64,000 bases of DNA from Coriobacteriaceae bacterium (GCA_004557505.1 SFGZ01000010.1:28983-92982), one strand, 5' to 3'. Positions 34,259-42,560 are shown, counted from the stretch's first letter. Program-made: numbers and translations. The notes: generated by a model not told the origin, from the letters alone.

Positions 34259-34317
34259 ACACCGAGGGGGGCGAGAAAGTCCCGTAGGTGTCAGAACGGC
34301 GAGGTTCGTACCTCGCC
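34259..34317 (+). ncRNA. Candidate structured RNA upstream of a DUF3800 gene
   Basis: Two stacked structures follow the predicted transcription start. ACACC (34259-34263) pairs with GGTGT (34287-34291), enclosing GGG/CCC (34268-34270 with 34281-34283). Seven bases later GGCGAGG (34298-34304) pairs with CCTCGCC (34311-34317) around a TTCGTA loop. From memory, comparative genomics has described several distinct 'DUF3800 RNA motifs' located next to genes of this family, with unknown function. Whether this matches one of them needs a covariance search. It could instead be a leader with a terminator-like hairpin. Confidence 0.55.
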
Positions 34318-34327
34318 ATTTCTGTAT

Positions 34328-35017
34328 TTGGAGGAGTTATCGGCACGTCGCCTGAATCTGCACATCGACGAGTCCGGAAACCAGGATCTTTCGGAAGGGC
34401 TATACCTCGTTGCGGTGGTGCTGCATGACCATTCTGCAGATATAGCCGCGCCTATCTCCGCTTACGAGAGACGGCTGGCAATCGCCGGACTTGATGACAC
34501 ACCGTTTCACGGCAAGGATCTTTTGCACGGGAACGAGGGGTACCGCGCGGCGTCTCCGGAAGACAGAAAGCGCTTGCTAACGCAGTTCTCACGGTTCGTG
34601 CGCGAGCTCCCCGTCCAGTTCTTTACCCTTAGGTACGGTGCCTCCGACACTCATGGAAAGGGCGAGCTCGAATCGAGGATTCGATGCGACTTGGCCGCCT
34701 TCGTGTACGACCACCTTTCCTTCTTCCAGGGCTTCGACACCATCTCAGTCTATTATGATGACGGACAGGGTGCCGTCAGCGCTGCCCTACACGATGCGCT
34801 CGACTTCGTGCTCGCCAAGAACGTCGCCGACTACCGCGTCGCCGACTACAACGCCAGAAGGCTTCTGCAGGTCGCGGACTACATCTGCACGGTTGAGCGC
34901 GCCTCCATTGCCTATGACGCCGGCAGGCAGTCCAGGACGCAGGCGCGCTTCTTCGGTAACCGTAGATCGTTCATGCAGTCGTACAAGAAGCAGCTTGAGC
35001 GGAAGCGGCTCCGCTAG
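34328..35017 (+). CDS. DUF3800-domain protein
   Basis: 229 residues. The N-terminal IDESGN (about 13-18) and the C-terminal DYNARRLLQVADYI are the two hallmark segments of DUF3800, a family with a predicted RNase-H-like or nuclease-like fold, common on mobile and defence-linked DNA. Function is not established. The start is unclear: TTG 34328 has no ribosome site, while GGAGGAG (34330-34336) lies just inside the frame with no ordinary start codon at the right distance. The gene uses more A/T-ending codons than its neighbours and lies on a segment flanked by direct repeats, which suggests recent acquisition. Confidence 0.78.
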   Translation: MEELSARRLNLHIDESGNQDLSEGLYLVAVVLHDHSADIAAPISAYERRLAIAGLDDTPFHGKDLLHGNEGYRAASPEDRKRLLTQFSRFVRELPVQFFTLRYGASDTHGKGELESRIRCDLAAFVYDHLSFFQGFDTISVYYDDGQGAVSAALHDALDFVLAKNVADYRVADYNARRLLQVADYICTVERASIAYDAGRQSRTQARFFGNRRSFMQSYKKQLERKRLR

Positions 35018-35033
35018 AGGCTGGGCCTCTTTT
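35016..35033 (+). terminator. Intrinsic terminator overlapping the DUF3800 stop codon
   Basis: AGAGGC, TGG loop, GCCTCT and then TTT. The stem begins inside the TAG stop codon. With the promoter at 34225-34253 this makes a self-contained transcription unit. Confidence 0.65.
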
Positions 35034-35134
35034 CCCGAAGTCAGACAATCTTCGATACGCCGATCTCGCCGGTGTGGGCTTGGGGAGCAGGACATCGCGA
35101 AGTTCGGATGACCTTCTTGATTGAATCTTGAGTC

Positions 35135-35422
35135 GGTGCCGCGGCGAGCCCGCGCCTTGGGAGCCTGGCTGCGGGACGGCCGGGAGGGGGCCGGGGGCCG
35201 CCTCCGCCACACGTTCGGCGTGCGATCGTGTGACGACCTGCGCGGGTCACAGCTTCGGGTCCGAACGTGTGGCGAGGGGACCCTCCCTCCGTGGCCCGCC
35301 GCAACACATCCGGCACCCGATCGTGTGACGACCTGCGCGGGTCACAGCTTCGGGTCCGAACGTGTGACGCGCGCAGGCGGGGATGCACGGCCAACGGCCA
35401 ACGGCCTCCTACATCACGCGGC
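35135..35422. repeat. Right copy of the 286/288-bp direct repeat
   Basis: Matches 33805-34090. Its right end runs 14 bases into the 3' end of the intact glpK gene, showing that this copy occupies the original site. It contains 52-bp subunits at 35223-35274 and 35318-35369. Confidence 0.85.
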
Positions 35423-36902
35423 GCACGGCGTCGTGCCAGCCGGCAACGAGCCTCCCCGCGCGCTCCGGGTCCATCTGGCGGCGGAACACGTCGTCCGTCT
35501 CGCGCAGGGCCCTGAGCTCGTCGACGCCGCCCCAGTAGCCGGTCGCGAGGCCTGCGAGGAACGCTGCGCCCAGCGAGGTGGTCTCGGTGTTCTGGGGCCT
35601 TCTCAGCTCGCAGCCGAGGATGTCCGCCTGGAATTGCATGAGGAAGCTGTTCGCGCTGGCACCGCCGTCCACGTTGAGCACCCCAAGGGGATGCCCGGCG
35701 TCCCTCGCCATGGCGTCGGCGAGGTCGTAGATCTGGTACGCAAGCGCCTCGAGAGCGGCGCGGGCTATGTGGTTGCGCGTGGTCCCGCGCGTGATGCCGA
35801 GAATGGCGCCGCGGGCGTCGGGGTTCCACCATGGCGCCCCCAGTCCCGTGAACGCCGGCACGATGTAGACGCCGCCCGTGTCCTCCACGCTCTTCGCCAT
35901 CCACTCGGTGTCAGCGGCGTTCTGGACGATGCCTAGCTGGTCGCGAAGCCACTGGATGAGGGCACCCGCGACAAAGACGGAGCCTTCGAGAGCGTATTCG
36001 GTGCCCTCGACCTCGGGCGCGGAAGCGACGATGGTCGTGACCAGGTTGCTTGTGCTGCGCCTCGCCTCGTGACCGGTGTGCATGAGCATGAAGCAGCCGG
36101 TGCCATAGGTGTTCTTGGCCTGGCCAGGCTGGAAGCAGCACTGCCCGAACAGCGCCGCCTGCTGGTCGCCCGCCACGCCGGTGAGCGGGATGCCGGCGGG
36201 CACGCCGGGGTAGCTCGTCTCGCCAAACCAGCCGCTCGAACGCCTCACCTCGGGCATCATGGACAGCGGAATCCCAAAGAGGTCGAGTAGGTCCTTGTCC
36301 CAGCAGTTCTCGTGGATGTTGTAGAGCATCGTGCGGCTGGCGTTGGTGACGTCGGTCGCATGCACCAAGCCCCCGGTGAGCAGCCACACGAGCCAGGTGT
36401 CAACGGTGCCAAAGAGCAGCTCCCCCGCCTCGGCGCGCTCTCGGGCGCCGGGCACGTTGTCGAGGATCCAGCGGATCTTGCTGGCCGAGAAGTACGCATC
36501 GGGGAGGAGCCCCGTCTTCGCCTGGACCATCCGGCGGGCTTCCGGCGTGCCGCAGACCCGCTCCACGAGGCCCGCCGTGCGGCGGCACTGCCAGACGATG
36601 GCGTTGTAGACGGGCTGTCCGGTGGTGGGATCCCACACGATGGTGGTCTCGCGCTGGTTGTCGATGCCTATGGAGTCGATGCTCTCGGCCGTGAGGCCGC
36701 GCTTTGCCAGAAGCTCCGTGAGCGAGCCGAGCTGAGAGTAGAGGATGTCCTGGGGGTTGTGCTCGACCCAGCCCGGCTTGGGAAAGATCTGCTGGAAGGG
36801 GCGCTGCACGCAGTCGACCATGCGCCCCGCGCGGTTGACGAGCGCCGCGCGGCTGGAGGTGGTGCCCTGGTCGAGCGCGATGACGTACCTCTCGGCCGAC
36901 AT
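35409..36902 (-). CDS. glpK: Glycerol kinase
   Basis: 497 residues of the FGGY sugar-kinase family. The N-terminal ALDQGTTSSRA is the phosphate-1 loop, DNQRETT and the substrate Asp region lie near 80-85, VAGDQQAALFGQ near 243, and the adenosine motif NVDGGASANSF near 405. It phosphorylates glycerol to sn-glycerol-3-phosphate. AGGGAG precedes the ATG. It lies two bases after the stop of the lipase gene, in one operon. The glycerol uptake facilitator and dehydrogenase genes are not nearby. Confidence 0.95.
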   Translation of the reverse strand: MSAERYVIALDQGTTSSRAALVNRAGRMVDCVQRPFQQIFPKPGWVEHNPQDILYSQLGSLTELLAKRGLTAESIDSIGIDNQRETTIVWDPTTGQPVYNAIVWQCRRTAGLVERVCGTPEARRMVQAKTGLLPDAYFSASKIRWILDNVPGARERAEAGELLFGTVDTWLVWLLTGGLVHATDVTNASRTMLYNIHENCWDKDLLDLFGIPLSMMPEVRRSSGWFGETSYPGVPAGIPLTGVAGDQQAALFGQCCFQPGQAKNTYGTGCFMLMHTGHEARRSTSNLVTTIVASAPEVEGTEYALEGSVFVAGALIQWLRDQLGIVQNAADTEWMAKSVEDTGGVYIVPAFTGLGAPWWNPDARGAILGITRGTTRNHIARAALEALAYQIYDLADAMARDAGHPLGVLNVDGGASANSFLMQFQADILGCELRRPQNTETTSLGAAFLAGLATGYWGGVDELRALRETDDVFRRQMDPERAGRLVAGWHDAVRRVM

Positions 36903-36904
36903 GG

Positions 36905-37930
36905 CTAGGCTCCCTCGGTCGCGGTGGGCGCCGGTGCGTCGCACGCGCCCCGTCCGCATGGGGCCACGCGCTCCTCGATCCATGCGAGCACGTCCGCAAA
37001 GACCTGCTCACGGCCCGTCTCATTCAAGATCTCGTGCCGCATGTGCGGGTAGAGCCTCACCGTGACGTCCGCAGAGCCGGCGCCGCGGGCAAGCGCCGCG
37101 GCCTTCTCGACTCCCACGCCGTTGTCGCCCACCGGGTCCTCGGCGCCGCTAACGTAGAGCAGCGGCAGGTCATGCGGGACGCCCGCGGCGCAGGCGGGGT
37201 CGTTGACCTCGGAGGTGAGGACCGCGACCTCGTGGTAGGCTCCCACGGAGAACATGAAGCCGCAGGATGGGTCCGCGATGTAGTCGTCGACGTTCTTGCG
37301 GTTGCGGGAGAGCCAGTCGAGGTTGGTCCGGGCGTCGGGGATGGCCTTGCCGAAGCCGCCCGCCCCCATGGAATCGACGAGGCGGGAGCGGTGCTCCGCG
37401 CCCCTGAAGAACGCCTCGAGCCATGTGATCTTGAGCGCGGCTTTGGACGCTGCCGCCGGAAGGAAGCCGGTGCCGCAGATGATGGCACCTGCCAGCCCCT
37501 CTCCATGGTGGGCGATGTACGAGCGCACTTCGAAGCTGCCCATGCTGTGGCCAAAGATGACGTATGGGGTTCCGGCCGCCACGCGCCCCTGCGCCATGCC
37601 GCGCAGGACGTCGATGTCCTCCACAAGCGCCTTTGCCCCCCTGCCAACAGGCAGCTCGCCCCAGTGCTCGGGGGGACAGGAGCGCCCGTGGCCAATCTGG
37701 TCGTGGCCAACGACGAGGAACCCGTGGGAGGCGAGGAAGCGCGCGAAGGCGTCGTAGCGATCGATGTGCTCGGCCATGCCATGCACGAGCTGCACCACGC
37801 CGCGAGGCGCGGGTCTCTCCTCGCTGCCCTTTGGCGCCATGCCCGCCGGCCACCAGGCACACGCGCTGATGGTAGACGCGCCGTCCGTCGAGGGGAACGT
37901 GAAGCTCTCAAGGGTGACCTCTGTGGACAT
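36905..37930 (-). CDS. Alpha/beta hydrolase, monoacylglycerol lipase-like
   Basis: 341 residues with the serine-hydrolase triad: Ser in GHSMGS near 132, Asp in GAEDPVG near 268 and His in HMRHEI near 303. The HGMAEHIDRYDAFARFL region is the hallmark of monoglyceride lipase/lysophospholipase-type enzymes. It would release glycerol and fatty acid from monoglycerides or lysolipids. There is no signal peptide, so it acts in the cytoplasm. It sits directly upstream of glpK, which would capture the glycerol. AAGGGG precedes the ATG, within the same AGGGGCAGCATG context as the EutH-like gene. Confidence 0.85.
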   Translation of the reverse strand: MSTEVTLESFTFPSTDGASTISACAWWPAGMAPKGSEERPAPRGVVQLVHGMAEHIDRYDAFARFLASHGFLVVGHDQIGHGRSCPPEHWGELPVGRGAKALVEDIDVLRGMAQGRVAAGTPYVIFGHSMGSFEVRSYIAHHGEGLAGAIICGTGFLPAAASKAALKITWLEAFFRGAEHRSRLVDSMGAGGFGKAIPDARTNLDWLSRNRKNVDDYIADPSCGFMFSVGAYHEVAVLTSEVNDPACAAGVPHDLPLLYVSGAEDPVGDNGVGVEKAAALARGAGSADVTVRLYPHMRHEILNETGREQVFADVLAWIEERVAPCGRGACDAPAPTATEGA

Positions 37931-38160
37931 GCTGCCCCTTCCTCCGTCGTGACTGAGCATCATTATTGTTTCCGTCACGGGCGGTGCGGGCAAGATGTCC
38001 GCGGAAGCGCGGTATGTGACTGCGTGCGGCTGGCGTGGTCGGCGAGTGGTAGGCGGGATGCCCCGTGCCGCCAATCCTGGGTGCGTCGGCGTTGCCGTCC
38101 TCCCCGGCGCGGCTGCTCTCCGTAGGCCGAGGACGAGCGGGACGCATTGTGTTCGTCTCC

Positions 38161-39381
38161 CTAGGCGTGCGGCTGCTCCTCGAGGGCGATGTCCCGGGCC
38201 TCGAGTTCCTCGGCCTTGCGCGTCGCAAGGCGCGTGGCAAAGAAGATCGCACACACGCCCCCTGCGAGCTTGCCCAGAAGCACGGGCACGATGAGCGTTG
38301 GCTGGAAGTTTGCGGTGAACGAGAGGTGGTCGCCAAAGAGGAAGGCGCAGCAGACGCCAAACGAGATCACGATGACCTTGTCGCGGGCTTTGAGGTCCTT
38401 GACCATGGCGAGGGCGGCCAGCACATTGGCCGAGGCGGCGAGAAGGCCGGCCGTGGCATCTGGGCTCAGGCCCACGGTGCGCCCGATTCTCGAGAGGGGC
38501 TTGGCGAGGTGGGTCTTGATGAGCCAGACCATGGGGAAGGCACCGCAGAGCATCATGCCAATGGCGCCGGAGACCTCCAGGGCGCGGAACCGGTCCTGCT
38601 CGTCCGCGATGATGGGGTCAAAGCCAAAGGCTCCGAAGACGGTGGAGAAGAGCCCCGTGAAGTACTCGATGACCACCACGACGAACACCACCTTGAGCAC
38701 GCTGTCAAGCACGCGCCCAAAGACGATGAAGCCACGAATCATGGCATCGGGCCTGGTGGCAAGGCCTACCGCCAGTGCCACGCAGATGATGACCAGCGGT
38801 ACCAGGTTGTGGGCTATCTGGGACCACGTGAGCGCCAGCTGGTAGGTGGCGGCGGCATTGGTGGAGACCGTCTCGCGTATCACGGGGTTTGCCAGGGCGA
38901 TAACAGCGCTGGCGACAAGGACGCCGATGGGGATGGCGAGAAGTCCGCTCATGACGCCAAGGGCGAGGTACTTGCGGTCCCTGACCTCGAGCATCTTGAG
39001 CGCCACGGGCACGGTGAAGACAATGGTCGCCCCGGCCATATAGCCGCCCATCATGGCCATGATCCAGCCCTCGCGCGTCTGTGCAAGCACGTCTGCCAAC
39101 TGGTAGCCACCCATGTCGACGGCGATGAAGGTTGTGGCGGCCATGGCGGGGTCTGCCCCCAAGGCGCCGAAGAGCGGCCCGAAGGCCGCGGAGACGAAGG
39201 CGGTGAGGTAGGGGGCGGAGGCCATGATGCCCGCCACCGGCAGGAAGATGGGGCCTATGGAGTCTATGCCTGCGACAAACTCCTTGCCCAGCTCGCTCTC
39301 GGGGCGCGCGATCGACGCGATGCATCCCGCCGCCGCGCAACCCATGATGATGAAGACGACTGCCTTGCCAAATACTTCCAT
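38161..39381 (-). CDS. EutH-like ethanolamine transporter
   Basis: 406 residues with about ten to eleven hydrophobic segments, the size of EutH (about 408). FGDHLSFTANFQP, AVDMGGYQLA and the LPVAGIMASAPYLT segment are typical of this family. Ethanolamine uptake is the known role. The rest of the eut system (ammonia-lyase, microcompartment shell) is absent. The next gene upstream is part of a choline/ethanolamine-type kinase, so the imported amino alcohol may be meant for phosphorylation and attachment to surface glycans or lipids rather than for catabolism. AAGGGG precedes the ATG. Confidence 0.82.
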   Translation of the reverse strand: MEVFGKAVVFIIMGCAAAGCIASIARPESELGKEFVAGIDSIGPIFLPVAGIMASAPYLTAFVSAAFGPLFGALGADPAMAATTFIAVDMGGYQLADVLAQTREGWIMAMMGGYMAGATIVFTVPVALKMLEVRDRKYLALGVMSGLLAIPIGVLVASAVIALANPVIRETVSTNAAATYQLALTWSQIAHNLVPLVIICVALAVGLATRPDAMIRGFIVFGRVLDSVLKVVFVVVVIEYFTGLFSTVFGAFGFDPIIADEQDRFRALEVSGAIGMMLCGAFPMVWLIKTHLAKPLSRIGRTVGLSPDATAGLLAASANVLAALAMVKDLKARDKVIVISFGVCCAFLFGDHLSFTANFQPTLIVPVLLGKLAGGVCAIFFATRLATRKAEELEARDIALEEQPHA

Positions 39382-39406
39382 GCTGCCCCTTATGTCGTGT
39401 ATGCGC

Positions 39407-39444
39407 GCCCTCGCCCGTACCTCCAAGGCACGTCGGGCGAGGGC
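39407..39444. terminator. Hairpin between the kinase fragment and the EutH-like gene
   Basis: GCCCTCGCCCG (39407-39417) pairs perfectly with CGGGCGAGGGC (39434-39444). On the minus strand it follows the kinase stop and precedes the transporter start by 25 bp. No T-run follows, so attenuation is as likely as termination. Confidence 0.5.
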
Positions 39445-39464
39445 ATGGCCTAACGCCTGGCGTC

Positions 39465-40016
39465 CTAGATCTCGCGTGCGAGTTGGGCCGCACGCCTGCC
39501 GTACTCGGAGGCGTAGTGGTGCCAGAGATCCTGCCAGTCTCCCACCAGGTCTTCGCACTGGTCCTTGTACAGCGCCCAAACGAACCAGTACCAAGCTGCA
39601 AACGCGACGTAGGAGATGCAGTGGAAGAGCTCCTCGCCGGTTGGGTCGCGCTGGAAGTACTGCCGGAGCACGCCGAGGGCCTCCTCGTAGCCGTAGTCGC
39701 TACAGCAGATAAAGGTTCCGAGGTCGCTGGCGTAGTCGGACATGCCCGCATACTCCCAGTCGATGAGCGAGATGTCCGTGCCCCTCACAAGGAAGTTGGG
39801 GTCGTAGAAGTCGTTGTGGCACAGAACCGGCGCCTCCGAGGTCACGCGCACGCGCTCCTCGAGTCCGTCGATGCAGGCGCGGATGCGTCCGAAGTCGTCG
39901 TACCGCGCCACCTCCTCGTCGCTGAGAAGCTTGAGGATTCCCCGGGCGTTGCCAAGGACGTCAAAGCTCCACTGGGACGTGACGCCGCATGAGTGGAGCT
40001 CCCGAGCCATCTCCAT
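39465..40016 (-). pseudogene. Choline/ethanolamine kinase-like protein, N-terminally truncated
   Basis: 183 residues covering only the C-lobe of a LicA-type choline kinase. The catalytic loop CHNDFYDPNFLV and the metal-binding IDWEYAG are intact, and FDVLGN and ARELHSCG upstream match the family. The N-lobe, about 100 residues with the ATP-binding strand region, is missing. The homology seems to begin right at the first codons (VVKAMEMARELH just before the ATG), where plsY sequence takes over, and no ribosome site is visible. This looks like a deletion that fused the kinase remnant to the end of plsY. A shortened functional kinase is unlikely without the N-lobe. Confidence 0.6.
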
Positions 40017-40044
40017 GGCTTTGACAACTATGTGCGAGCACGCC

Positions 40045-40689
40045 CTATCGACTGTCCTTGAACAGCGTCGAGAGGAACTTCCCGCTGATCGAGGCGCGTG
40101 GCGTCTCGCCGGTCCTGATCCCCGCCGCTGGCCCTCCGTGGCACCAGACGGCAACGGCCACGAGCGCCGCGCCGGCGATTGCATGCATCGCGTCTCCGCC
40201 GGCGAGCTCGATCACGAGCCACACGGCGGGGATGGCAAGGGCGCCCAGGCAGAGGTAGCCGCCAAAGAGCACCACGAGAAGGCCCGCCACCGCCGCGACG
40301 CCTCCCGCCACGGGAGTCATGAGGATGATCCCCGAGCAGGTCGTGGCCACGCCCTTGCCGCCGCGGAAGCGGTGCCAGGCGGGGAACACATGTCCAAGCG
40401 TCGCGCCCACTGCCGCCGCCGCGCCCGCAGCGTCTGCCGCGTTGGAAAAGAGAGCCCGTGCCAGCGCAAACGCGAGGATGGTCTTGGCGACGTCGCCCGC
40501 AAGCGTCACGACTGCCCAACGGCTGCCATAGGCCGCCCCCATGTTTGCCATCCCAGGGTTGCCCCGCCCCACATCGAAGGCGCTCCCGCCGCTCACGTGC
40601 CTGCTCACCAGCTCCGCCGCGAGAAAGGACCCGCAGGCGTAGCCCACCGCAAGCGAGCAGGCCACCACAGTTCCCATGCCCGGCATCAC
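40045..40689 (-). CDS. plsY: Glycerol-3-phosphate acyltransferase PlsY
   Basis: 214 residues, five to six membrane helices. The three PlsY motifs are present: GRGNPGMANMG (a variant of the usual GSGNxGATN) near residue 42, RFRGGKGVATT near 108, and the Gly-rich C-terminal region. It transfers the acyl group from acyl-phosphate to glycerol-3-phosphate, the first step of phospholipid synthesis. GTG 40689 has GGGAGG six bases upstream; ATG 40686 is also possible. The C-terminal end continues to TLFKDSR directly before the kinase remnant. Confidence 0.87.
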   Translation of the reverse strand: MMPGMGTVVACSLAVGYACGSFLAAELVSRHVSGGSAFDVGRGNPGMANMGAAYGSRWAVVTLAGDVAKTILAFALARALFSNAADAAGAAAAVGATLGHVFPAWHRFRGGKGVATTCSGIILMTPVAGGVAAVAGLLVVLFGGYLCLGALAIPAVWLVIELAGGDAMHAIAGAALVAVAVWCHGGPAAGIRTGETPRASISGKFLSTLFKDSR

Positions 40690-40809
40690 GGCCAGCCTCC
40701 CAAGGACGTCAAAAGGTAGCGATGACGTGAAGAGATTATCAGGACCCCTCAGCTAGAGTACCCTACAACGAGGCATATGCCTGGGAAAGCGATGGAAGGA
40801 GTGCGCCAC

Positions 40810-41466
40810 ATGTTCGACGGCGTCATCTTCGACATGGATGGCCTGATGGTCGATACCGAGCCTGTCTGGATGAAGTGCTGGGAGCCAGCGTTGGCACACT
40901 TCGGTCACGCTGCGCCACCTGGCATCGCCGACGCGGTGCGCGGCTCGTCGGGCGACGCCGCCGCCCGGATCCTTCGCGAGATGGTAAGCCCCCAGCTCGA
41001 CACCAAGGCATTCTGGGAGTACTTCTCGTCCCTCGCCGAGCAGGCCTTTGCCCAGGGCGTCGAGAAGAAGCCGGGGCTTGACGAGCTCCTCGCGTATCTG
41101 GGGGAGAGGAACGTGCCCTGCGCCGTCGCCTCGTCCTCGTCCAGGAGGGGCATAGAGAGCAACCTGCGCTCCATCGGCGCCACCGACCGCTTCCAGGCAA
41201 TCGTCCCCAGCAGCGATGTCTCCCACGCGAAGCCTGCGCCCGACATCTTTCTGGAGGCGGCGCGGCGACTTGGCACCAAGCCCTCGCGCACGATGGTCCT
41301 CGAGGACTCCTTCAACGGGGTGCGCGCGGGAGCTGCCGGCGGCTTCTTTACGGTGATGGTCCCCGACCTCGCCTGCCCCGATGACGAGATCCGCTCGGTT
41401 GCCTCGCGCGTGTGCGCGAGCCTGCTTGAGGTGCGCGACCTTCTCGCCAGGGGGGAAATGGTCTAG
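40810..41466 (+). CDS. HAD hydrolase, beta-phosphoglucomutase-like
   Basis: 218 residues. Motif I FDMDGLMVDTEP (about 6-17), a helical cap, motif II SSSS near 103, motif III Lys in HAKPAPDIF near 139, and motif IV LEDSFNGVRAG near 162. The DMDG with following DTEP places it with beta-phosphoglucomutase/sugar-phosphatase HADs. The exact substrate is unknown. ATG 40810 is chosen because AAGGAG lies eight bases upstream. The small Cys-rich gene follows after 68 bp. Confidence 0.85.
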   Translation: MFDGVIFDMDGLMVDTEPVWMKCWEPALAHFGHAAPPGIADAVRGSSGDAAARILREMVSPQLDTKAFWEYFSSLAEQAFAQGVEKKPGLDELLAYLGERNVPCAVASSSSRRGIESNLRSIGATDRFQAIVPSSDVSHAKPAPDIFLEAARRLGTKPSRTMVLEDSFNGVRAGAAGGFFTVMVPDLACPDDEIRSVASRVCASLLEVRDLLARGEMV

Positions 41467-41534
41467 CCCCAGGGGCCGGAGGCCTCATCCATCCAGCGCC
41501 AATATCTACCATTGCCTAGTGGGAGGATTCTCTC

Positions 41535-41783
41535 ATGACTGGTTTCCACTGCTCTGAATGCATATATAGCTCGTTCGCCATCAACAAGGAGACCGGGATG
41601 TACCAAGGCTCCTGCAGCCGCGGCTTTACGCTGGCGGTGCCGCATGTGTACAAGGAGCCCGACATGTTCTTCGCAAACAACCCCGATGAGCTGGTGCCCG
41701 TTATCGATCCGTACGGAAACGAGTATCTCCGCAAGACAAACGTGTGCGACCACTTCCTGCGCCCCCAGGACGCCCGGCCCTAG
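41535..41783 (+). CDS. Small Cys-rich hypothetical protein
   Basis: 82 residues. Four Cys (CSEC near residues 6-9, one in GSCSRG near 27, one in NVCDHF near 71) could bind zinc or an iron-sulfur cluster. Aromatic residues and a DPYGNEYLRKTN segment suggest a compact fold. No family recognised. GGAGG eight bases before the ATG and balanced composition support it as a real gene. It follows the HAD gene on the same strand and precedes the TetR gene across an AT-rich gap. Confidence 0.65.
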   Translation: MTGFHCSECIYSSFAINKETGMYQGSCSRGFTLAVPHVYKEPDMFFANNPDELVPVIDPYGNEYLRKTNVCDHFLRPQDARP

Positions 41784-41951
41784 CCACATAAGTAAACCAA
41801 AGGGAAGTTTCTTGAATTTCTATCAAACAATACACTTCCTGCGTTTGTCGCATAACGTATTGTGCTCATAATGCACTGCAGGTAAGGGCTAGTGCCGAAA
41901 GGGCATAAGCAGTGTCTAGCCACATGCTCAACAGGAAAGGGCGGTAGCCAG

Positions 41952-42560
41952 ATGTCGAGAAGGGCTCAGACCGACAGCGGCGAGACAAAGAGGGACCTTG
42001 TCGCATCGGCGACGGAGGAGTTTGCCGAGCACGGGTACGAGGGGGCTTCCCTGCGCCAGATCTGCTCGAAGGCCGGCGTGACGACCGGCGCCCTCTACTT
42101 CTTCTTCGATAGCAAGGAAGACCTGTTCAAGAGTGTCGTCTCTCCATTGATGAGCGAGCTTCCCAATGTCCTTGCCGCGTGGATCGAGCATGACCTCTCC
42201 GTGATTTGCGACTGCCCGGGCGAGCCCACGGACGTCGAGGGGCTGCTCGACGGCCTTGTCGAGCTCCTCGGGCGGCACCCGCTGGTCCCAAAGATCGTTC
42301 TGAGCAATCGAGACCATCCCGTGGTCAAGGAGTACCTGGATGCCCGGGTGGCCGAGATCGCCGCCAGCATCGCAAGCCGCGCCGATCGCAAGGATGGCCC
42401 CGCCTCCGACGGCTTCTCTCCGCGCCTCCTTGCCACCATGTGTGCGAATGCGCTCATCGAGGTCCTCGCCAACGATGACGACCCCGACGTGATCGCGCGC
42501 CACCTCGCCGAGGTGTCGGCGTTTGTGCGCGGCGGCCTGGAGGCGACGCTCGGGAAGTAG
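41952..42560 (+). CDS. TetR-family transcriptional regulator
   Basis: 202 residues. The N-terminal HTH is classic: ATEEFAEHGYEGASLRQI, CSKAGVTTGALYFFFDSKE (about 18-55). The C-terminal ligand domain is not diagnostic. TetR proteins usually repress a neighbouring transporter or their own gene; here the next gene is a damaged antiporter. AAAGGG lies about ten bases before ATG 41952. The 168-bp upstream gap is AT-rich (41795-41880) and must contain its promoter. Confidence 0.88.
   Translation: MSRRAQTDSGETKRDLVASATEEFAEHGYEGASLRQICSKAGVTTGALYFFFDSKEDLFKSVVSPLMSELPNVLAAWIEHDLSVICDCPGEPTDVEGLLDGLVELLGRHPLVPKIVLSNRDHPVVKEYLDARVAEIAASIASRADRKDGPASDGFSPRLLATMCANALIEVLANDDDPDVIARHLAEVSAFVRGGLEATLGK

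Noticed and set aside
34091..35134. Insertion sequence
   Set aside because: No transposase, terminal inverted repeats or short target duplication; the flanks are long direct repeats.
33892..35369. CRISPR array
   Set aside because: The 52-bp units occur only twice per block, with an identical intervening sequence in both blocks and no cas gene. They belong to a duplicated intergenic block.
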